Shown here in pieces: positions 40,642 through 44,440 of a stretch of DNA of 44,440 bases (position 1 is its first letter; each line of letters begins with the position of its first letter). The notes under the pieces were generated by a model, which was not told where the DNA came from, searched no databases, and saw nothing but the letters and a program-made list of their open reading frames with translations. This DNA is from an uncultured bacterium (GTDB taxonomy: Bacteria; Bacteroidota; Rhodothermia; Rhodothermales; UBA10348). A program made the position numbers and the translations under genes. Location of the stretch: contig CALIKL010000044.1 of NCBI GenBank assembly GCA_938018055.1, positions 1 to 44,440 of the forward strand, written 5' to 3'.

Positions 40642-41685
40642 CTACCGTGTTGCCTTCGCTTTGTTAAGATCCGACTCAACCATCTCCTCGACCATCTGCT
40701 CCAGCGTATAGGAGGGCTCCCAGCCAAGCTCTTCCCGAGCCCTGGAAGGGTCGCCCAGCAACTGCTCCACTTCGGCAGGTCGGTAGTAGCGTGGATCAAC
40801 TTCGATCATCGCCCTACCCGTCTTGGCATCACGTCCAACTTCATCTGGCCCACTCCCTTCGAAGACCAACTCAATACCAGCAGCCTTGAATGCTTGATGG
40901 CAGAACTCGCGCACTGTAATCATCTTGCCCGTAGCCAACACGTAATCCTGTGGTTCATCCTGCTGCAGCATCAACCACATGCCTTCTACATAGTCCTTGG
41001 CATGGCCCCAGTCCCGTTTGGCATCCATATTGCCGAGGTACAGTTTGTCTTGCATCCCCAATGCAATGCGAGCCGCGGCCCTGGTAATCTTTCGGGTTAC
41101 AAATGTCTCGCCCCGAATTGGGCTTTCGTGATTGAATAGGATACCGTTGCACGCATACATCCCGTACGATTCCCGGTAGTTGACCGTTATCCAGTAGGCG
41201 TACAGTTTTGCGACCCCGTAAGGCGATCTCGGGTAAAACGGCGTCGTTTCCTTCTGCGGCACTTCCTGCACTTTCCCGAAAAGCTCGGACGTAGACGCCT
41301 GATAGAATCGGGTCTTTTCCTGCAAACCCTGGATGCGGATAGCTTCAAGCAATCGCAAGACGCCAATTGCATCAGCATTTGCAGTGTATTCAGGAGTATC
41401 GAAACTTACCTGAACGTGACTCTGAGCGCCCAGATTATAGATCTCGTCCGGCTGAATTTCCTGCACGATCCGGATCAGGTTGGTCGAGTCCGTCAGGTCT
41501 CCATAGTGCAAATGGAAGCGGCGTTCGGGATCATGAGGATCTTGATATAAATGGTCGATGCGTTCCGTATTGAATGATGAGGACCGGCGCTTCACTCCGT
41601 GAACCTCGTATCCTTTGTTCAGCAGCAACTCGGACAGGTAAGCACCATCCTGTCCCGTTACTCCCGTGATCAGCGCTTTCTTCAT
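40642..41685 (-). CDS. gmd: GDP-mannose 4,6-dehydratase
   Basis: The 347-residue extended SDR enzyme makes GDP-4-keto-6-deoxy-D-mannose, the precursor of GDP-L-fucose, GDP-D-rhamnose and related sugars. It starts [20 protein letters not shown] with the cofactor motif GVTGQDG (8-14). [13 protein letters not shown], the active-site STSELFG (131-137) and Tyr156/Lys160 in [12 protein letters not shown] are also diagnostic. No fcl, rmd or per gene that would use the product is in the window, which fits the view that part of this cluster has been lost or lies elsewhere. Gap to ugd is 65 bp. Confidence 0.95.
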   Translation of the reverse strand: MKKALITGVTGQDGAYLSELLLNKGYEVHGVKRRSSSFNTERIDHLYQDPHDPERRFHLHYGDLTDSTNLIRIVQEIQPDEIYNLGAQSHVQVSFDTPEYTANADAIGVLRLLEAIRIQGLQEKTRFYQASTSELFGKVQEVPQKETTPFYPRSPYGVAKLYAYWITVNYRESYGMYACNGILFNHESPIRGETFVTRKITRAAARIALGMQDKLYLGNMDAKRDWGHAKDYVEGMWLMLQQDEPQDYVLATGKMITVREFCHQAFKAAGIELVFEGSGPDEVGRDAKTGRAMIEVDPRYYRPAEVEQLLGDPSRAREELGWEPSYTLEQMVEEMVESDLNKAKATR

Positions 41686-41762
41686 GGTATTGCAACGTCT
41701 CTATTTTTATCGATGGCAATATCGGGGGTAATCGACCTAAATCAGCGAACTGAAATTAATCT

Positions 41763-41985
41763 TCATCCTCTTCCGGATGCTTTGCCCGCAGGATCGAGAA
41801 TTGCTTCGACTTCTGCCAGCATGTTCAGCGCCAGCCGGCGTCGATCGTATTTCGGAGCTGCTTCGAGGGCCGCTCTAGCCAACGATTCGCGAAGACTCTC
41901 ACCCTCGATGAGCTCGATCATGGCCCGAGCAAGCTGATCGGCGTGTTCGGGTTCGGCTTCTGATTTATCGAAGTTGCTCTGCGAG
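41763..41985 (-). pseudogene. C-terminal remnant of a family-4 glycosyltransferase
   Basis: About 65-70 residues read as the end of a GT4 glycosyltransferase: EPEHADQLARAMIELIEGES, then LRESLARAALEAAPKYDRRR, then MLAEVEAIL. This helical tail, with a phrase like xxLAxAIxxLxxDxxLRxxLxxxA, is the standard C-terminus of the family. The donor-binding domain before it is absent: the sequence changes into the end of the wlbA-like gene in a different frame near 41,965-41,990. It could be the tail of the same glycosyltransferase whose head lies at 37,853-37,974, or of another. Confidence 0.6.
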
Positions 41986-42855
41986 GGAAATGGAAGGCCT
42001 GATATCATCCAATGTAAATCCGCGGCCTGCCAAGGCGTTTTGGTAGACTTGGGTATGCAAATCGGTGAACCCGCCTGAAAAATCGAAGGGATCGTCGTTC
42101 AAGGTTAATGACCTGAATGCCCCCTGGTGCCCTTCAGGCAAATCACTGGATTCAACGGATAGATGCCATGTGATGTCTGCTTTCTCGAGCACCAATTCAC
42201 CGGCCATACTCCGCGGCTCGCTGCGCGTGACGTTGGAGTGCTGCACACCGCCGAACACCCACATCAACATGTCAAAAAAATGGATGCCGATGTTGGTGGC
42301 CACACCGCCTGACTTAGACGGCTGTCCTTTCCAAGACATATCATACCATTTGCCGCGGGGCGTGATGTATTTGAGTTCAACTTGATTGCGCTTGCCATCA
42401 GGCTCGGCGTCGATGCGCTTCTTGAGGTCAATGACCGCTGGGTGCAGTCTGAGCTGTAGCACATTCCAGATGCGCTGTCCGGTTTCTTCTTCCAGCTCTT
42501 GCAGCGCATCCACATTCCAGGGATTCAACACCAGCGGCTTTTCGCAGATGGCATCCGCTCCAATGCGCAGCGCGAAACGGCAATGCGCGTCGTGCAGGTA
42601 GTTGGGCGAGCAGATACTCACATAATGTAGCCTGTGCTCCTCCCCTGCACGCCGCAGCTTTTCCGCGTGCCGATCAAACCGTTCGAACTCGGTAAAAAAA
42701 GCAGCTTCGGGCGCATAGGAATCAATCACCCCCACGGAGTCGTTCGGGTCCATGGCGGCCACGAGCTTGTTTCCCGTATCCACGATGGCCTTCATGTGAC
42801 GAGGGGCCACATAGCCAGCTGCGCCGATCAGTCCGAAGTTCTTGCGGGATAGCAT
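41965..42855 (-). CDS. wlbA: Gfo/Idh/MocA oxidoreductase, UDP-GlcNAcA 3-dehydrogenase-like, probably 3'-truncated
   Basis: The start ATG at 42855 gives 296 residues. The N-terminal Rossmann domain begins NFGLIGAAGYVAPRHMKAI, followed by YVSICSPNYLHDAH, the catalytic-domain CEKPLVLNPWNVDAL (Lys106 of EKP) and GGVATNIGIHFFDMLMWVFG with the His and Asp of the active site. This is the WlbA/WbpB pattern: NAD-dependent 3-oxidation of UDP-N-acetylglucosaminuronate on the way to UDP-2,3-diacetamido sugars. With wbpA it would form the first two steps. The C-terminus (DDIRPSISLAEQLR) ends about where the last helix should finish and is followed by a foreign glycosyltransferase tail, so the final residues may be lost or altered. 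WbpD and WbpE homologues are absent. Confidence 0.82.
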   Translation of the reverse strand: MLSRKNFGLIGAAGYVAPRHMKAIVDTGNKLVAAMDPNDSVGVIDSYAPEAAFFTEFERFDRHAEKLRRAGEEHRLHYVSICSPNYLHDAHCRFALRIGADAICEKPLVLNPWNVDALQELEEETGQRIWNVLQLRLHPAVIDLKKRIDAEPDGKRNQVELKYITPRGKWYDMSWKGQPSKSGGVATNIGIHFFDMLMWVFGGVQHSNVTRSEPRSMAGELVLEKADITWHLSVESSDLPEGHQGAFRSLTLNDDPFDFSGGFTDLHTQVYQNALAGRGFTLDDIRPSISLAEQLR

Positions 42856-42926
42856 GCAAAAATGCAAAATCAAAGGGAGTTAGGAAGGTAGTCATGGCCC
42901 CAATCAATTGCCGCCAAAAGGGGTCG

Positions 42927-42968
42927 GATTCACAGTTGGATAATCCTGGGTCCGCGATTTTGTGAATC
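42927..42968. repeat. Inverted repeat GATTCACA / TGTGAATC with 26-base loop
   Basis: Bases 42927-42934 are the exact reverse complement of 42961-42968, in the 294-bp gap between wlbA and the Spy-like gene. Flanking G and C runs (GGGGTCG and CGGCCCC) extend the symmetry imperfectly. It could be a terminator-like or regulatory structure. Confidence 0.45.
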
Positions 42969-43002
42969 GGCCCCGATCCTTCCGTTACTTTGGCATACTG
43001 TC

Positions 43003-43018
43003 GTCACACTTCTGTGAC
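43003..43018. promoter_or_regulatory. Palindrome GTCACA-CTTC-TGTGAC upstream of the Spy-like gene
   Basis: A perfect 6-bp inverted repeat with a 4-base centre lies about 130 bp before the Spy-like start. The half-sites are the reverse order of a CRP-type site. An operator role is possible but unproven. Confidence 0.35.
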
Positions 43019-43149
43019 AACTGCGGAAAGGCGCCTCCGTTATTTGGGTGCAGATGGCGGGATGAACGGCGCATCACACAGACGGACTCCCGCTAGCAAT
43101 GAACACCCACGTTCACCGACATACCATTATTTACGACGGAGTTGACGTC

Positions 43150-44229
43150 ATGATTACCAATCAGTATTTCCAATTGAAGCGATTCGCTTCCCGCATGAGC
43201 GTGGCTATTCTCATGTTCACCGTGCTGGCCGCGTGCGATTCGTCCAGCGCCGTGGGTGGCCTTGACGGCGCAGAATCATCGCTTGAAGAAACCGTGTCCT
43301 TTATCGCCCTCGACCTGGGACTCAACGCACAGGAAAGCGCCGCGCTTTCCGCTTCCATGGCCAAGTTCGGCGATGACGATGCCGATCGCGAGCCGGGCTT
43401 CTTGTGGCATGTGGCTGCTGAATTGCAGGCTACGCTGACCGATGAGCAGAAAGAGCGCCTGTTTGCGCGTCTTGAACGCACTGGCGACCAGCGTCGTCAG
43501 GGAAACCAGCGAGGAATGCAGCAGCAGCGCCGCGGTGGTCCAGGTGGCGGCCAGGGTGGCCCAGGCATGGGTGGTCAGCAGGACCGTCGCAGCAACGCTC
43601 TCGAGCAGCTTGGCCTGAGTGATGAGCAAAAGGACGCCATCAAAGCCATCCGCGAGTCCTACAAGCCACAGATCGAAGCTATTCTAGACCAGCGCGGTAC
43701 GCTAACCCGCGCTGAAATCAAGGAGCAGCTCGACGCTTTGCATGAGCAGATCAAGGCCGAAGTCGAAGGTGTGCTTACGGATGAGCAGAAAGCCCAGTTG
43801 GAAGAGCTGAAGGCAGAAGCCGAAGCACGCCGAGCGGAACGCGAGGCGCAGATGCAGGCCAACCGCGAAGCAGCCCGGGAAGTCATGATCGAGGTGCTTG
43901 GCCTGACGGACGATCAGGTATCGGCCCTCGAAGAGCTGCGCGACTCAGCTGAGGCTGAGCGGGATGCCATCAAGGCCCTCATCGAATCGGGGGCTGATCG
44001 CGAAACGGTCAAGGCTCAGGTCGAAGCCCAGCGCGAAACTCATCAGGCTGCTATGATCAGCATTTACGACGACACGCAGTACGAAATCGTCCGTATCCAC
44101 AAGGCCATCTCCATGCGCTTCAAGGCCAACAAAGGCCAGCGCGGACAGGGCGGTCGTTCCGGTGGACGCGGCCAAGGCGGTCGACCAGGCCAGGGCTTTG
44201 GTGGCCAGAATGGCGTCGTGAACGGCTGA
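43150..44229 (+). CDS. Spy/CpxP-like LTxxQ-repeat lipoprotein with RG/QG-rich segments
   Basis: From the ATG at 43150, preceded by GGAG at ribosome-binding distance, the product has 359 residues. A lipoprotein signal ends in VLAAC (Cys29). The mature protein contains at least four L-x-x-x-Q units of the Spy/CpxP type: ATLTDEQKERL, LGLSDEQKDAI, GVLTDEQKAQLEEL and LGLTDDQVSALEEL. Between them are charged, coiled-coil-like helices. Two low-complexity stretches flank these: a Gln/Gly/Arg segment (about 115-148, RGGPGGGQGG) and a C-terminal Gly/Arg/Gln tail (RGQGGRSGGRGQGG). Spy and CpxP are periplasmic stress chaperones or sensors; this longer tandem version is probably a periplasmic envelope-stress or metal-response protein. 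Residues that would bind a partner cannot be assigned. Confidence 0.75.
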   Translation: MITNQYFQLKRFASRMSVAILMFTVLAACDSSSAVGGLDGAESSLEETVSFIALDLGLNAQESAALSASMAKFGDDDADREPGFLWHVAAELQATLTDEQKERLFARLERTGDQRRQGNQRGMQQQRRGGPGGGQGGPGMGGQQDRRSNALEQLGLSDEQKDAIKAIRESYKPQIEAILDQRGTLTRAEIKEQLDALHEQIKAEVEGVLTDEQKAQLEELKAEAEARRAEREAQMQANREAAREVMIEVLGLTDDQVSALEELRDSAEAERDAIKALIESGADRETVKAQVEAQRETHQAAMISIYDDTQYEIVRIHKAISMRFKANKGQRGQGGRSGGRGQGGRPGQGFGGQNGVVNG

Positions 44230-44244
44230 CCACTTAAAAAACCA

Positions 44245-44267
44245 GCTCTTCACGGCGGGTGAAGAGC
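44245..44267. other. Perfect 9-bp hairpin after the Spy-like gene
   Basis: Bases 44245-44253 pair with 44259-44267 around a five-base loop. The T-tract follows on the minus strand (six A's at 44236-44241 on the plus strand), so it would terminate minus-strand transcription from beyond the window better than the Spy-like transcript. Confidence 0.5.
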
Positions 44268-44325
44268 ACGGCACATCCCCGACCCTGACGTCTGCATGGC
44301 AGGGTGACATGGGACATGGCCATGA

Positions 44326-44365
44326 CGCGGCGGACTGGATTTCATCCAGCCCGCCGCGCGTTTTT
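44326..44365 (+). terminator. Intrinsic terminator downstream of the Spy-like gene
   Basis: Bases 44326-44333 pair with 44351-44358 (8 bp) and 44335-44340 with 44344-44349 (6 bp), separated by one A/C mismatch, with a three-base loop. CG and TTTTT follow. This is a canonical intrinsic terminator for the plus strand. Confidence 0.85.
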
Positions 44366-44440
44366 GACCCCACTCTCACGATCCACCCTCCGCAGGTTAC
44401 ATCGCAATCCCAACCGGGTCTTCCCTCTACTCGGGGCCGC

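Noticed and set aside
1-44440. tRNA, rRNA, CRISPR array, insertion sequence, prophage or integrase
   Set aside because: No cloverleaf-like sequence, regularly spaced repeat array, transposase or phage structural gene was recognised on either strand. A tRNAscan or CRISPR search was not possible here.

Overview
The window is a gene-dense piece of a Gram-negative heterotroph, most likely a marine member of the Rhodothermota/Balneolota/Bacteroidota group. The evidence is a SusC-like TonB-dependent receptor with an N-terminal carboxypeptidase-regulatory fold, exported BNR/Asp-box proteins, secreted lipoproteins (ADP-ribosylglycohydrolase, sulfatase, Spy-like), an exported M28 peptidase, many genes without a clear Shine-Dalgarno sequence, and moderately high GC. 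This placement is an inference from gene content. No rRNA, tRNA, CRISPR array or insertion sequence was recognised. No gene-free stretch exceeds 300 bp; the longest is 42,856-43,149.

Layout. (1) 1-3,773, minus strand: the end of a response-regulator receiver domain abuts the first half of an outer-membrane porin, then a large VPS10/BNR exported protein. Three TTTCGAC copies at an exact 21-bp period lie between the porin and the BNR gene. (2) 3,917-7,946, metabolic genes: a PLP threonine-dehydratase-like enzyme, an aldehyde dehydrogenase, a short-chain dehydrogenase and QueE of queuosine/7-deazaguanine synthesis. (3) 7,983-15,606, glycogen/maltodextrin block: ADP-ribosylglycohydrolase lipoprotein coupled to glgB, divergent glgX, and malQ. 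LacI-operator-like palindromes occur in the glgB/glgX promoter region and inside malQ. (4) 15,879-25,157, envelope block: a YaaW-like protein convergent with two bacterial-PH-domain membrane proteins, then a minus-strand run of aquaporin, CYTH, VKOR-DsbA fusion, GNAT, a four-cysteine BNR protein, an NTP pyrophosphohydrolase and a MATE transporter, several with overlapping stop and start codons. (5) 25,196-34,188: TonB receptor, alpha/beta hydrolase, DapA-family lyase, M28 carboxypeptidase and sulfatase. (6) 34,173-34,910: a HigBA-type toxin-antitoxin pair with a palindromic operator inside its promoter. (7) 35,056-42,855: carbamoyltransferase plus SxtJ, then a broken surface-polysaccharide cluster (wbpA, ugd, gmd, wbpB/wlbA). 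(8) 43,150-44,365: a Spy/CpxP-like LTxxQ lipoprotein and its terminator.

The most striking feature is a set of butt-joined gene fragments. At 37,396-37,974 the C-terminus of a PIN toxin (minus), an internal piece of a DNRLRE-domain protein (plus) and the N-terminus of a family-4 glycosyltransferase (minus) abut. At 41,763-42,008 the C-terminus of a family-4 glycosyltransferase abuts a wlbA missing its last residues. At about 160-175 a receiver domain abuts a porin. They are either real deletion/rearrangement scars in a fast-turnover polysaccharide island or chimeric joins from amplification or assembly; the sequence alone cannot decide. The surviving sugar genes make UDP-glucuronate, UDP-GlcNAc-uronate and its 3-keto derivative, and GDP-4-keto-6-deoxymannose. 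The aminotransferase, acetyltransferase and intact glycosyltransferases that should use these are absent.

Functional links worth noting: the VKOR-DsbA disulfide generator shares a transcription unit with an exported protein that has exactly four cysteines, and the ADP-ribosylglycohydrolase lipoprotein is translationally coupled to the glycogen branching enzyme.
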